The notes below the pieces were generated by a model. The model saw nothing but the letters and a program-made list of their open reading frames with translations, was not told where the DNA came from and made no database searches. 64,000 nt of DNA from Saccharospirillum sp. (GTDB taxonomy: Bacteria > Pseudomonadota > Gammaproteobacteria > Pseudomonadales > Natronospirillaceae), in the NCBI GenBank assembly GCA_022565595.1, contig JAIUML010000001.1, forward strand, positions 248,001-312,000, written 5' to 3'. Shown piece after piece: positions 17,995-27,637 of this stretch; the first letter of the stretch is position 1; each line of letters opens with the position of its first letter. The translations under genes were made by a program, and so were the position numbers.

Positions 17995-19292
17995 AGGAAA
18001 TCAAAGACCTCAAAGTGAATGGCTGAGGCAGGGACACCTGCACGTATCAGTAGTGCTTTCAGGTGGTTGACCATCGGTGGCGGGCCACACATATAGATCT
18101 CCCGATCGCGATAGTCCGGGCAGTGCTCTTGCAGAAAAGCAACAGTGATCGGTCCCTGCTCCCGGAACAGGTGCAAGGTCAGATCAAACGCCGGTTGCTT
18201 CTCTGCTATCTCTTTTAATTCATCAAGAAAATAGGTTCGGTAGTCGTCGTTGGCGAGATAAAACAGGTGAGCCGGGTCCGCTGCCTGTTCCTTGTAAGCC
18301 ATATCACGAGCGCCACTGACAAAGGGCGTAATGCCGATGCCGCCACCAAACCAGAGTTGTTTTTTCTGTGGGTAGTGTCGCTCGTAGAAATCCCCATAAG
18401 CGCCTTCTACCTGAACCCTGCTGCCATTCTTGATGGTTTGAATGGCATGACTGGCGTCGCCCAGATCCTTGATGCTGACTTTCAGATACTCATCACCAGG
18501 CGCTGAAGAAATGGTGTAGGGGTGCTCTTCACCGACGCCATTGCTGAGACTCTCATCGAATGGCGTCAAATAGATGAACTGGCCAGCCTCGTATTGCATG
18601 GCCTTGCCTCTGGGTTTGAGGCTGATCTCGACCACGCCACGCAACAGAGTATTCACATCAACCACTTCGTATTCAAACCGACCAAGGGAGGGCGACAACA
18701 CCTTACGCCAGACAATGGCACCAATAGCCAGAGCACCCAGCAACCACCAGATCCAGGGGTTGGTTGCCAGCGGGATGGTGTGCGCCAAAGCCGCCAGTGT
18801 CGCTGGTGCGGAAAGGATGTGCAGCCGCTTCCATTTCTGGTAATCCAGACGTCCAAAGAACCGAAAGGTCGGCCCAAGAAAAGACACCATAAAGGCCAGG
18901 GCCAGCCAGCCCATCCAGACCGGCCAGTAACTCAGAGGAGGAAACAGCACCATCATGGCTGGTTCCAGCCCACGGGTGATCACCGAGAAGCTCAGCCCCC
19001 AGGCGTGAAACAAGACCAACATGAAACCGAGAAAGCCAACCAGACGGTGCTGTGTCCATAGGCGAGGCAAGCCGCCAAACAGCCGATCCAGATGCGGCAA
19101 TCGAATGCTCATCATGGCTGCTTGCAGCATCAGAGAAAGCCCGATCACACCGGCCAGTCGTGCCAGACCGCGAAAAAAGCCCGAGGGTTGCTGCCAGTTC
19201 TCTTGCATTAAACTGGGGAAAATCAATAGAACCGGAACCACAACCATGGCTATGAGCAAGAGGTCACCGGGCTTGAACCATCGTTTTATCAT
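17991..19292 (-). CDS. Ferric-reductase-like transmembrane oxidoreductase (haem b, FAD, NAD(P))
   Basis: A 433-residue protein. The N-terminal half (about 1-210) is a ferric-reductase-like membrane domain with two bis-His candidates 14 and 13 residues apart (QHRLVGFLGFMLVLFHAWG and KRLHILSAPATLAALAHT) for two haems. The C-terminal half is an FNR-like module: FAD motif HPYTISSAP, nucleotide-binding GGGIGITPFVS and CGPPPM near the C-terminus. It would move electrons from cytoplasmic NAD(P)H across the membrane. The ATG at 19292 with GGAGAG upstream is preferred to a longer frame. It is the first gene of the operon; the coupled downstream partner is the b5/tetra-FMN protein, its likely electron acceptor. 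Confidence 0.9.
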   Translation of the reverse strand: MIKRWFKPGDLLLIAMVVVPVLLIFPSLMQENWQQPSGFFRGLARLAGVIGLSLMLQAAMMSIRLPHLDRLFGGLPRLWTQHRLVGFLGFMLVLFHAWGLSFSVITRGLEPAMMVLFPPLSYWPVWMGWLALAFMVSFLGPTFRFFGRLDYQKWKRLHILSAPATLAALAHTIPLATNPWIWWLLGALAIGAIVWRKVLSPSLGRFEYEVVDVNTLLRGVVEISLKPRGKAMQYEAGQFIYLTPFDESLSNGVGEEHPYTISSAPGDEYLKVSIKDLGDASHAIQTIKNGSRVQVEGAYGDFYERHYPQKKQLWFGGGIGITPFVSGARDMAYKEQAADPAHLFYLANDDYRTYFLDELKEIAEKQPAFDLTLHLFREQGPITVAFLQEHCPDYRDREIYMCGPPPMVNHLKALLIRAGVPASAIHFEVFDFL

Positions 19293-19554
19293 TATATGCA
19301 CTCTCCCTATATCTTTATGGGTATAGCCTGCCATCTTCATCACAACTGGACAAGAGTATAGTCCACCGACCAACGTCCTTGATTGATGCTTGTCAAAAGA
19401 ACGTTGTGCCAAGTTGACGGACTGTTCCGTTTGTAAGAAACCGCTCAAACAGGCCAGCACTCTCTAAATGCTGTACACTGCAACAATCTTCCAAGAGGCC
19501 CCAGACTAACTGATTCAAGTTGTCTTGCTCAGCCACCTGACCCACAGAGACATC

Positions 19555-20751
19555 ATGACACAACGCTTTCAATTTGCTCTTCTGATGGCCATGACGATGG
19601 CATTGGGCCCTCTCGCCATCGATGCCTACCTGCCTGCTTTCCCAGTCATGGCGTCCGATTTGTCGGTGACCGAAGGTGGCATTGCCCTGACGCTCAGCCT
19701 CTATGTGTTTGGCCTGGCCATAGGGCAACTCATTGGCGGCCCCCTGTCAGATCGGCTGGGCCGCAGCCCAGTGCTACTGATTGGACTGGGGATCTACTTT
19801 CTCAGTTGCATCGCCATTGCCTATAGCCCTGATCTGCGTTGGATGATCATCTGGCGGTTGATTCAGGCCTTTGGCGGCGGCTGGATCGCCGTCAGCGTAC
19901 CCGCTCTGGTCAGGGACACCGCCCAGGGGCAGGAAGCCGCAAGACTGTTCACACTCATCGCCTTGATCATGTTCATTGCGCCTGCACTCGCACCGGCGCT
20001 AGGCTCCATCCTGTTGCTGTTCTGGGAATGGCCATCCATCTTCTTCTTTCTCGCCGCCTATGCCGGGGTTCTGACGTTATTGCTTTGGCACAAGTTGCTT
20101 AAAAGCTTGCCCAAAAAACCGGGAAAGCGTGAACCCATCAGCAACTTGTTGACCAACTACGGTTCTGTTCTAAAACACCCGGTCGCCTGGAAGCACATTG
20201 CCATTCAGGCAATGGGGTTCAGCGTCATCATGCTCTTTGTGACCCATGCTTCTTTCATGTATCAGAGCTGGTTTGGGTTAAACAACGGTCAGTTTTCCGC
20301 GGCCTTTGCTTCTGGTGTTTTTCTGATGGGCCTGGTTGGCACGCTGAACCGTCGACTTTTATTGAGTTACGCCACGGTCAGCCTGTTGAAGTTGGCATTG
20401 GCGGTACAGGTCACTGCCCTGGTTATCATGAACATTCTGCTTGCCTTTAACAGTGAATGGCTCTGGTCCTTTCTGCCGATGATGATCGTCGTCGGCGGCA
20501 CTATTGGCGCCATAGCCCCGAACAATCAGGCCGCCTATCTGGAGTATTTCAGCCAACTCAGTGGCACAGCCAGCGCCATGTTAGGCGCTATGCAATTTAT
20601 TATCGCAGGCACCATCGCCAGCCTTTCGACCATTTATGTTGATGGCAACATCACTCGAATCACTCTGACCATGCTGACTGTCTCCGCACTGGCTCTCAGC
20701 TCAGCCCTGTTGATTCCGAGCCGGCCGGCACAGGAAGCCGAAACGGGTTGA
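19555..20751 (+). CDS. Bcr/CflA-family MFS drug-efflux transporter
   Basis: A 398-residue, 12-TM major facilitator. The Bcr/CflA signature is at the N-terminus (MALGPLAIDAYLPAFPVMASDL), followed by loop 2-3 motif A (GGPLSDRLGRSPVLLIG) and RLIQAFGGGWIAVSVPALVRD (motif C region). Members export bicyclomycin, chloramphenicol or sulfonamides; the actual substrate is unknown. The ATG at 19555 precedes the first TM directly; the upstream in-frame start adds 10 hydrophilic residues. The next gene follows after 49 bases in the same direction, possibly one transcript. Confidence 0.88.
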   Translation: MTQRFQFALLMAMTMALGPLAIDAYLPAFPVMASDLSVTEGGIALTLSLYVFGLAIGQLIGGPLSDRLGRSPVLLIGLGIYFLSCIAIAYSPDLRWMIIWRLIQAFGGGWIAVSVPALVRDTAQGQEAARLFTLIALIMFIAPALAPALGSILLLFWEWPSIFFFLAAYAGVLTLLLWHKLLKSLPKKPGKREPISNLLTNYGSVLKHPVAWKHIAIQAMGFSVIMLFVTHASFMYQSWFGLNNGQFSAAFASGVFLMGLVGTLNRRLLLSYATVSLLKLALAVQVTALVIMNILLAFNSEWLWSFLPMMIVVGGTIGAIAPNNQAAYLEYFSQLSGTASAMLGAMQFIIAGTIASLSTIYVDGNITRITLTMLTVSALALSSALLIPSRPAQEAETG

Positions 20752-20800
20752 ACGCAGGCTCCTGATCGACCAAACTGGGCTTTTGAATTGAGGCAAGCTT

Positions 20801-21916
20801 ATGAGTCGTTTGGCAACTACTCAACTGACAAGACCCGAAGGCATCATTGACCTCAGCATAGGTCAACCAGATGCATCCCTGTTGCCGACGTCCATTTTCG
20901 ATGCCAACAACATCGATGCCCCCAGCCTTGCCTATGGTGCGCCCGCTGGTGATGGTCGCTTCAGGGAAGCCATGGGACACTGGCTCACTGAGCATTGCGG
21001 AACACAGGTCAAGGGAGAAGCCCTGCTGATTACCAACGGCTCTTCCAATGCCATCGACATGATTTGCACACGCTTTTCCCGTGCGGGCGACACGGTGTTG
21101 GTTGAAGAACCTACCTATTTCATCGCCCTAAAACAGTTTACCGACCATGGCCTGAACGTCGTCCCGGTTGCAATGGATGACAACGGTCTGGAACCGGAAG
21201 CCCTCGCCACCGCCATCGAGCAATATCAACCGGCGTTTATCTACAGCATTCCCTCTTTTCACAACCCCACCGGCATCGATCAACCCCTGCCAAGACGCCA
21301 ACAACTGGTTGCCATTGCCAAACAACACCAGTGCTTGCTGGTTGCCGATGAGGTATACCCTCTGCTGGATTATGACAAGGAGCCCGCAGCACCGCTGGCC
21401 AGCCTGGACGCCGACGCGCCGGTGCTGTCCATTGGCACTTTCTCCAAGATTCTGGCTCCGGGCCTACGCCTCGGCTGGTTACAGGGCAGCCCTGACCTGA
21501 TCGACCAGCTCAGCAGCAGTGGACTGATTAGCAGCGGTGGCGGTCTCAGCCCGGTCACCTCTGCTCTGGTTCGCCCCCTGTTAATCAATGGCCACCTGAG
21601 CCAACACCTCGCGCAGCTAAGACACACTCTGAAAGAGCGCAGAGATACTTTGGTCAATGCCTTGCACAGGCACTGCGGCGACCGACTCCAGTTCAATCTA
21701 CCCCACGGTGGCTATTTTCTCTGGGCTCATACTCAAGCCGACATCGATACCCAGAAACTTCTGCCCAAAGCCAAGGCCGAGGGTGTCGGTTACCTGCCCG
21801 GTGCAGCCTGTTACACGCACACCAACAAGACCAACGCGATGCGGTTGTGTTTCGCGTTTTATGATAAAGAAGAGTTGGCGTTGGCGGGTGAGCGGTTGGG
21901 GGCTATCTTAAACTAG
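20801..21916 (+). CDS. PLP-dependent aminotransferase class I/II (MocR-catalytic-domain-like, 2-aminoadipate/aromatic aminotransferase type)
   Basis: A 371-residue fold-type I PLP enzyme. Visible are substrate and PLP contacts NGSSNAIDMI, VEEPTYFIAL, SIPSFHNPTG (Asn), VADEVYPLL (Asp) and the Schiff-base Lys in SIGTFSKILAPGLRLGW, with a C-terminal Arg region NAMRLCFAFYDKEEL. It matches the aminotransferase half of MocR/PdxR proteins but has no DNA-binding domain, so it is a free enzyme. Substrate unknown. A class A palindromic repeat follows its stop. Confidence 0.87.
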   Translation: MSRLATTQLTRPEGIIDLSIGQPDASLLPTSIFDANNIDAPSLAYGAPAGDGRFREAMGHWLTEHCGTQVKGEALLITNGSSNAIDMICTRFSRAGDTVLVEEPTYFIALKQFTDHGLNVVPVAMDDNGLEPEALATAIEQYQPAFIYSIPSFHNPTGIDQPLPRRQQLVAIAKQHQCLLVADEVYPLLDYDKEPAAPLASLDADAPVLSIGTFSKILAPGLRLGWLQGSPDLIDQLSSSGLISSGGGLSPVTSALVRPLLINGHLSQHLAQLRHTLKERRDTLVNALHRHCGDRLQFNLPHGGYFLWAHTQADIDTQKLLPKAKAEGVGYLPGAACYTHTNKTNAMRLCFAFYDKEELALAGERLGAILN

Positions 21917-21943
21917 AACTTTTGCCAGAACCCGCACTGGCTA

Positions 21944-22037
21944 CCGGGTAGGCCGGTTCGGGGTCGCCATGAACCCTTCCATGGGGGCTTGACGACAGCC
22001 ATCCAGGCTGTCGACACCCCCGAACCGGCCTACCCGG
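21944..22037. repeat. Class A long palindromic repeat
   Basis: The perfect 20-bp arms CCGGGTAGGCCGGTTCGGGG (21944-21963) and CCCCGAACCGGCCTACCCGG (22018-22037) enclose GAACCCTTCCATGGGGG and an inner GACAGCC-ATCCA-GGCTGTC hairpin. The core matches the 39-kb element; the outer stem is unrelated in sequence. It sits between two convergent genes, where it may also act as a transcription barrier. Confidence 0.85.
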
Positions 22038-22076
22038 CATCCTGCGCTAACCGGCAGCGACTCCTCCAACTAAATT

Positions 22077-23477
22077 TCAAAGAAGGTCCCAAAGCAAGTT
22101 GGTTTTAACTTGCCCGGTGTCACTCAACATCACTCCTTGACTTGCAACCTCAACCACAGCATCCGCCACACGATCCACTTCATCTACGGTCATCATCGGA
22201 TGAAAACTCAGGCGAACCCAACCCGGTTTGGCGGACAGTTCACCGGCATCGAGTTGGCAGGTGATCTGGTGGCTGGTTTGCTGGTCTATGCCGAGCAGAT
22301 AGTGCCCGTAGGTGCCTGCACAGGCGCAGCCGCCGCGTGCTTCGATGCCATGTTGAAAACTTAACGACTGAACAGCCTGCTGATAATTGACGTGCTTGAA
22401 AATGATGGAGAAGACACTCAAGCGATCGCGTTGATTGTTTGCCAGTACCTCTATACCTTCAATGGCATCCAGCCGCTTGAAAAAATGTCGGTTCAGTGCC
22501 TGCTCCTGCTGCACCATGGCTTGCCACCCCATCTGCTCTTTCAATTGAACCGCCATTGCTGCCTTGATTCCCTGGAGAATGCCGGGGGTGCCACCGGATT
22601 CCCGAGCGACGATGTCGTCCAGAAATCTATGCTCGCCCCAGGGGTTGGTCCATAACACTGTGCCCCCGCCTGGTTGATCAGGTATGCGGTTGCGATAGAG
22701 CCGCTTGGTGAACGCCAATACCCCGCTGGCTCCTGGCCCGCCGAGAAATTTATGGGGGGAGAAAAAGACGGCGTCAAGCGGCTCACCGCCTTCAGGGTGC
22801 ATGTCGATATCGACGTAGGGTGCGGCGCAGGCAAAGTCGACGAAACAGTAGCCACCATGTTGATGCAGTAAACGTGCAATCTTCCGATAAGGGGCAGCAA
22901 CGCCGGTAACATTACTGGCGGCTGTGACAGACGCATAGCGACGCTGGGCATCGTCCAGCTGGGTCAGTTCATTTTCCAGCCACTCCAGATCGACTTCACC
23001 CGCTGCCGTCGGCGGAATTACCTTCACTTCCGCCAGTGTTTCCAGCCAGAGTGTATGGTTACTGTGGTGCTCCATATGGGTGACAAAGACCACCGGTCGA
23101 TGCTTCATTTGAGCCAGCACCAGAGCTCGATGCTGCTCGTGCACCCAGAGCCCGAGCATACGGATCAGCTTGGCAAGGGCACCGGTCATGCCGGTTCCGG
23201 TCATCAGTAAGACATCATCGGGCCCGGCATGAATGTGCTGTCGTAGCACCGCTTCGGCATCGTGCAGTGCCTGGGTCATGAAGCGACCTGTGTAGCTGTC
23301 TTCTGTATGGGTATTGGCCATCATCGGCCCGGCCACTTCCAGCAAGCGCGCTTCGATCGGGCGGTACAGCCGGCCGCTGGCGGTCCAGTCGCAATAGAGT
23401 CGTTGGTCCGGTGCGGTGATGGTGTTATTGCGGTAATGGTCCCAATCAGGAGAAGTCATTAAAGCTTGAGCGGTCAT
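22077..23477 (-). CDS. PLP-dependent aminotransferase class V (cysteine desulfurase/isopenicillin-N epimerase-like)
   Basis: A 466-residue fold-type I enzyme. Features: YCDWTASGRLYRPIE start, the GTGMTGALAKLIRML PLP-phosphate loop, HMEHHSNHTLW, the VDFACAAPYVDIDM Asp region and the Schiff-base Lys in AVFFSPHKFLGGPGASGVL. The C-terminal CACAGTYGHYLLG holds the cysteine position expected of cysteine-desulfurase-like members. The ATG at 23477 is chosen; an in-frame TTG at 23531 lies in the promoter region. It is divergent from an Lrp/AsnC regulator that probably controls it, suggesting an amino-acid substrate. Confidence 0.85.
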   Translation of the reverse strand: MTAQALMTSPDWDHYRNNTITAPDQRLYCDWTASGRLYRPIEARLLEVAGPMMANTHTEDSYTGRFMTQALHDAEAVLRQHIHAGPDDVLLMTGTGMTGALAKLIRMLGLWVHEQHRALVLAQMKHRPVVFVTHMEHHSNHTLWLETLAEVKVIPPTAAGEVDLEWLENELTQLDDAQRRYASVTAASNVTGVAAPYRKIARLLHQHGGYCFVDFACAAPYVDIDMHPEGGEPLDAVFFSPHKFLGGPGASGVLAFTKRLYRNRIPDQPGGGTVLWTNPWGEHRFLDDIVARESGGTPGILQGIKAAMAVQLKEQMGWQAMVQQEQALNRHFFKRLDAIEGIEVLANNQRDRLSVFSIIFKHVNYQQAVQSLSFQHGIEARGGCACAGTYGHYLLGIDQQTSHQITCQLDAGELSAKPGWVRLSFHPMMTVDEVDRVADAVVEVASQGVMLSDTGQVKTNLLWDLL

Positions 23478-23606
23478 GTTCAGGGGCGCCTTTAGAAATC
23501 CAGAGGCCAGTGTGGCACTACCCCACCCCAAAGTTATTCCATTTATTCCTTATTTTAGATTATTATTAGAAATATATTCTATTTTATTAATAAATAAAGG
23601 TATTTA

Positions 23607-24059
23607 ATGCCAGATCGCATCGACAAGGCCATCTTGAACCTGCTACAGCAGGACGCCACCCTCTCGGTACAGGCCATCGCCGAGAAGGTGAATCTGACCA
23701 CCAGCCCCTGCTGGCGGCGCATTCAAGCGCTGGAAAACGGGGGGTTTATCCGCCGCCGAGTAGCGCTGCTGAACCGGGAACCGCTGGAACTGGGTGTGGA
23801 TGTGTTTGTGTTTATTCGCACCAACCAGCACAACGACACCTGGTTGCACGCGTTCACCGAAACTGTGCTCGCCATGCCGGAGGTGATGGAGGCTTACCGG
23901 ATGAGTGGGGATGTGGATTATTTGCTACGTGTCGTGGTGGGCGATATTGCCGCCTACGATCGTTTTTACAAACGACTGGTCAGCAAAGTACAACTGGCAG
24001 ATGTCAGCAGCAGCTTCGCCATGGAGCAGCTCAAATACACCACCGAGCTGCCGCTTTAA
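23607..24059 (+). CDS. Lrp/AsnC-family transcriptional regulator
   Basis: A 150-residue regulator with an N-terminal HTH (about 1-58, IDKAILNLLQQDATLSVQAIAEKVNLTTSPCWRRIQALENGGFI) and a C-terminal RAM/AsnC ligand-binding domain (DVFVFIRTNQHN...MPEVMEAYRMSGDVDYLLRVVVGDIAAYDRF). The GDVDYLL turn is the usual amino-acid-binding site. It is divergent from the class V aminotransferase gene across a 129-base AT-rich spacer, a classical arrangement for a specific local regulator. Confidence 0.93.
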   Translation: MPDRIDKAILNLLQQDATLSVQAIAEKVNLTTSPCWRRIQALENGGFIRRRVALLNREPLELGVDVFVFIRTNQHNDTWLHAFTETVLAMPEVMEAYRMSGDVDYLLRVVVGDIAAYDRFYKRLVSKVQLADVSSSFAMEQLKYTTELPL

Positions 24060-24139
24060 TAACACAGACCTGACTGATCAGTTCATGTGCGATTCAGCCT
24101 CACTGGGTTAGACTGAGCAACGAATTCAAGGAGAATCCC

Positions 24140-24658
24140 ATGCGTCGTTTGAGCCTGTTGCTTTCATCCCTTTTATTAGCCGTACCAGCCACAGCCTGGG
24201 ACAACTACGTCTGGGGCAGTTTTGGCGGCTATCAGGGCACCTTCGAAGCACCCTACTATGGCTTTGGCTTTATGGCTGATGGCTGGGGAGGCCATTTCGG
24301 CCTGATAGGCCGCTCGGACTACAACGGCCCCTCCCTCCGTTACTCAGACCCGCCTACCCAGGATTACTACATGGTCGAAGAGGACATCCTCACCGGCCTG
24401 CCCTTGCATGTCGGCCTATTGCGCGGTTATGCCCCCAACCGAAACATCGCCTTCTATGCCTCTTTCGGTATCCTGCTCTCGCGTTACTGCGATGTCGTGG
24501 TATGGAACGTCAATGGTCAGCGCTACTGCGCCAATGAAAAGAGCGCCATAGAAGGCATACCCGGAGCCGGCGCTCTGTTCAGCCTCGGCGAAGTCACCCT
24601 GGGCATGAGTTACCAGCACGGTATCGGGCCCTTGATTTCATTTGGTACCGATTTTTAA
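24140..24658 (+). CDS. Exported protein, possible outer-membrane beta-barrel, unknown function
   Basis: A 172-residue protein with a signal peptide cleaved near ATA-W (residues 1-19) and an AAGGAG 7 bases before the ATG. The mature part is rich in Gly, Tyr, Phe and Trp in alternating patterns (YVWGSFGGYQGTFEAPYYGFGF) and ends with an aromatic residue (SFGTDF). These are features of small outer-membrane barrels. Two cysteines (SRYCDVVVWNVNGQRYC) may pair. No family recognised. Confidence 0.7.
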   Translation: MRRLSLLLSSLLLAVPATAWDNYVWGSFGGYQGTFEAPYYGFGFMADGWGGHFGLIGRSDYNGPSLRYSDPPTQDYYMVEEDILTGLPLHVGLLRGYAPNRNIAFYASFGILLSRYCDVVVWNVNGQRYCANEKSAIEGIPGAGALFSLGEVTLGMSYQHGIGPLISFGTDF

Positions 24659-24662
24659 GATC

Positions 24663-25265
24663 TCACAACATCAACCCAATCACACCATTGGCCACAAACT
24701 GAATCGCCAGTGCTGCCAATATCACACCCAGCAAGCGCTGAATGATCTCATCACCGGTTTTGCCTATGAGCTTGCGAATGTGTGTGGCCAGCAGTGCCAG
24801 CGTCAAGGTGATCAACAAAACCAGCATGGCGGCCAGCAGCACTGTGGCCTGTCCGCCAATGCCAGTGGCGTCGGCCATCAGCAGCACCGTCAGTGTCAGC
24901 GTACCCGGGCCGGCCATCAGTGGTATGGCCATGGGGTAGACGGAGATGTCTCCTACCGGGCGTTCGGTGGGTTTGTCCGGTAAGGGGGCGGAGGTGATCA
25001 TGCGGAAAGCGGTATTGAACAACAGAATACCACCAGCGACGCGCAGCGCGTCCATGCTAATGCCCAGGGTAGTGAGCAAACGCTCACCCAGCCAGCCGAA
25101 CAACAGTATGATGATGGCCGCAATGATCACCGATTTGCCAATCAGTTTCAGCCGTTGCTGAAAGGTGCGCCCCAGAGTCAGCGAATAGAACAGCAGAGCT
25201 GCACCAATGGGGTCGATGATGACAAAGTAACTGGTAAAGGCGTTGAGAAAAACGGTCAGATTCAT
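24663..25265 (-). CDS. MarC-family (UPF0056) integral membrane protein
   Basis: A 200-residue protein with six hydrophobic helices and the family motifs [14 protein letters not shown] near the N-terminus, [16 protein letters not shown] and [18 protein letters not shown]. MarC proteins have no established transport substrate. The start codon overlaps the tdh stop (ATGA), so it is translationally coupled as third gene of kbl-tdh-marC. This suggests a possible role in exporting an amino acid or intermediate of threonine catabolism (inference). Confidence 0.92.
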   Translation of the reverse strand: MNLTVFLNAFTSYFVIIDPIGAALLFYSLTLGRTFQQRLKLIGKSVIIAAIIILLFGWLGERLLTTLGISMDALRVAGGILLFNTAFRMITSAPLPDKPTERPVGDISVYPMAIPLMAGPGTLTLTVLLMADATGIGGQATVLLAAMLVLLITLTLALLATHIRKLIGKTGDEIIQRLLGVILAALAIQFVANGVIGLML

Positions 25266-26287
25266 GCCCAGTCCAGTATCACCTTGCCAGATTGACCACT
25301 GCGCATGATGTCAAAACCCTGCTGGTAGTCATCGATTGGTAACTGATGGGTAATCATCGGGCTGAGGTCCAGGCCGGACTGAATCAGGCTCGCCATCTTG
25401 TACCAGGTTTCGAACATCTCACGGCCGTAGATGCCTTTCAGCTCCAGCCCCTTGAAGATCACCTGACTCCAGTCAATGCCCATTTCACCGGGAGGAATGC
25501 CGAGTAAGGCCACCTTGCCACCGTGGTTCATGGCCGCCAGCATGGAGCGAAAAGCAGAAGGCACGCCAGACATCTCCAGGCCGACATCGAAGCCTTCGGT
25601 CATGTGAATGTCACTCATGACGGCTTTCAGGTCTTCGTTGGCGACGTTGACCACTCGGGTCGCCCCCATGCTTTTGGCAAGGCCCAGGCGGTAATCGTTG
25701 ATGTCGGTTACCACTATATGGCGCGCACCGGCATGGCGGGCCACGGCTGCGGCCATGATGCCGATGGGGCCAGCGCCGGTAATCAGCACATCTTCACCGA
25801 CGAGATTGAAACTGAGCGCTGTATGCACCGCATTACCGAAGGGGTCAAAAATGGCGGCCATCTCGTCGCTGACTTCAACGGGCAGCCGAAAGGCATTAAA
25901 GGCCGGTATGACCAGGTATTCGGCAAAGGCGCCGTCCCGGTTAACGCCCACACCTTTGGTATTGCGACAAAGGTGACGACGGCCGGCACGGCAGTTGCGA
26001 CAGTAGCCACAGGTGATGTGGCCTTCGCCGCTGACCCGGTCACCCACCTTGAAGCCACTGACTTCCTGGCCCATGCCAACCACTTCGCCAACATACTCAT
26101 GGCCGGTCACCAGACCCAGTGGCACGTTTTTTTGTGACCATTCGTCCCAGTTGTAGATGTGCACATCGGTGCCGCAAATCGCCGTTTTACGGATTTTGAT
26201 GAGCAAATCGTTGTGACCGACCTCAGGCTCGGGCACCTCGGTCATCCAGATGCCCTCTTCGGCTTTCAATTTAGCCAACGCTTTCAT
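25262..26287 (-). CDS. tdh: L-threonine 3-dehydrogenase
   Basis: A 341-residue zinc medium-chain dehydrogenase that oxidises L-threonine to 2-amino-3-oxobutyrate with NAD+. Catalytic-zinc and active-site motifs are [15 protein letters not shown] and GHEYVGEVV; the structural-zinc loop is [15 protein letters not shown]; the NAD motif is [24 protein letters not shown] is diagnostic for Tdh rather than other dehydrogenases. It overlaps kbl upstream and marC downstream by 4 bases each. The product is passed to Kbl. Confidence 0.97.
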   Translation of the reverse strand: MKALAKLKAEEGIWMTEVPEPEVGHNDLLIKIRKTAICGTDVHIYNWDEWSQKNVPLGLVTGHEYVGEVVGMGQEVSGFKVGDRVSGEGHITCGYCRNCRAGRRHLCRNTKGVGVNRDGAFAEYLVIPAFNAFRLPVEVSDEMAAIFDPFGNAVHTALSFNLVGEDVLITGAGPIGIMAAAVARHAGARHIVVTDINDYRLGLAKSMGATRVVNVANEDLKAVMSDIHMTEGFDVGLEMSGVPSAFRSMLAAMNHGGKVALLGIPPGEMGIDWSQVIFKGLELKGIYGREMFETWYKMASLIQSGLDLSPMITHQLPIDDYQQGFDIMRSGQSGKVILDWA

Positions 26288-27471
26288 GCAATGATCTCCA
26301 GTTCCCTTCCCACCTTGATAAAGGCCTCTATGGCGGTATCGAGTTGTGCGCGGGTCAAACCGGCGCTCATTTGCGTGCGTATTCGGGCTTGGCCTTTGGG
26401 CACTACCGGATAACTGAAGCCGACCACATAGACTCCCAATTCAAGCAATCGTTCAGCCATTTTGCTGGCCAGACTGGCATCACCCACCATAACGGGAATG
26501 ATGGGGTGGTCAGCACCGGCCAGGTTAAAGCCTGCGGCGGTCATTGTAGCGCGAAAATAGTCGGCGTTGTCTCGCAGTTGTTGCCGAAGGGCCTCGCCTT
26601 CCTTGAGTTGCTCCAACACCACCAGACTCGCAGCCGCTATGCTTGGCGACAGCGAATTGGAGAACAAATAGGGCCGTGAACGCTGGCGTAACCAGTCTAC
26701 GATGGGTTTGGCTGCACTGGTGTAGCCCCCGCTGGCACCACCCAGCGCCTTGCCCAGAGTACCGGTCACTATGTGCACTCTTTCCATCACCCCATGGTAT
26801 TCCGGTGTGCCGCGGCCGCCTTCACCCATAAAGCCCACCGCATGGCTGTCATCGACCATGACCAGAGCATCGTAGCGTTCGGCGAGATCGCAGATGGCCG
26901 GCAGGTTGGCGACGATGCCATCCATCGAGAAAACCCCATCGGTGACCACCAGCCGATACCGTGCCGACTGACTTTGTTGCAGGCAGCGTTCGAGTTCGGC
27001 CATGTCGTTATTGGCATAGCGGTAACGCTGGGCTTTGCAAAGGCGCACGCCATCAATAATAGAGGCGTGGTTCAGCGCATCGGAGATGATGGCGTCTTCG
27101 TCACCCAAAAGGGTCTCGAACAACCCTGCGTTGGCATCGAAGCAACTGGAGTAGAGGATGGTGTCTTCCATTCCCAGAAACTCGCTCAACCGAGCTTCCA
27201 GCTGTTTGTGTACAGACTGGGTCCCACAAATAAAGCGCACCGAGGCCACACCAAAACCAAAGTTATCCAGGCCCTGTTTGGCGGCAGCGATCAGGCTGGC
27301 ATTGTTGGCGAGGCCAAGGTAGTTATTGGCGCATAGGTTGATCACCTCACGGTGCCCGGTTTTTACCACCGCGGCTTGAGGCGATTCAATGACACGTTCT
27401 GCCTTGTATAAGCCATCCTGTTTCAGTTGTTCAAGTTGGCCGGGCAAGGCATCCAGCATTTTTAATGACAT
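26284..27471 (-). CDS. kbl: Glycine C-acetyltransferase (2-amino-3-ketobutyrate CoA ligase)
   Basis: A 395-residue alpha-oxoamine synthase that cleaves 2-amino-3-oxobutyrate with CoA to glycine and acetyl-CoA. Signatures: [32 protein letters not shown], the [21 protein letters not shown] Asp/His block and the Schiff-base Lys in [17 protein letters not shown]. It is the first gene of kbl-tdh-marC. A leader hairpin overlaps its Shine-Dalgarno (see 27478-27513). Confidence 0.97.
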   Translation of the reverse strand: MSLKMLDALPGQLEQLKQDGLYKAERVIESPQAAVVKTGHREVINLCANNYLGLANNASLIAAAKQGLDNFGFGVASVRFICGTQSVHKQLEARLSEFLGMEDTILYSSCFDANAGLFETLLGDEDAIISDALNHASIIDGVRLCKAQRYRYANNDMAELERCLQQSQSARYRLVVTDGVFSMDGIVANLPAICDLAERYDALVMVDDSHAVGFMGEGGRGTPEYHGVMERVHIVTGTLGKALGGASGGYTSAAKPIVDWLRQRSRPYLFSNSLSPSIAAASLVVLEQLKEGEALRQQLRDNADYFRATMTAAGFNLAGADHPIIPVMVGDASLASKMAERLLELGVYVVGFSYPVVPKGQARIRTQMSAGLTRAQLDTAIEAFIKVGRELEIIA

Positions 27472-27477
27472 TAGGGG

Positions 27478-27513
27478 CTCCCTGAAAACAGCGTACGAGT
27501 TGAACTTTCAGGG
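27478..27513 (-). promoter_or_regulatory. Leader hairpin overlapping the kbl ribosome-binding site
   Basis: On the minus strand CCCTGAAA (27513-27506) pairs perfectly with TTTCAGGG (27487-27480) across an 18-base loop. The right arm runs directly into the Shine-Dalgarno AGGGAG (27483-27478), 6 bases before the kbl ATG. Folding would partly sequester the ribosome-binding site. No known riboswitch consensus was recognised. Confidence 0.4.
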
Positions 27514-27637
27514 TGAAAGCGTCCGTCGCAGCGGTTCTGAATGCAAGCCCTTGTGCATCGAGATGCGCAGTCAGGATGTAACGGTCTCACTACGACTGGC
27601 GCCTTTCTGCGCAAATCCCTGCACCCTTTTTATGCCT

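Noticed and set aside
27472-27637. Glycine riboswitch upstream of kbl
   Set aside because: The tandem-aptamer consensus elements could not be found in the leader; only a simple hairpin is visible.
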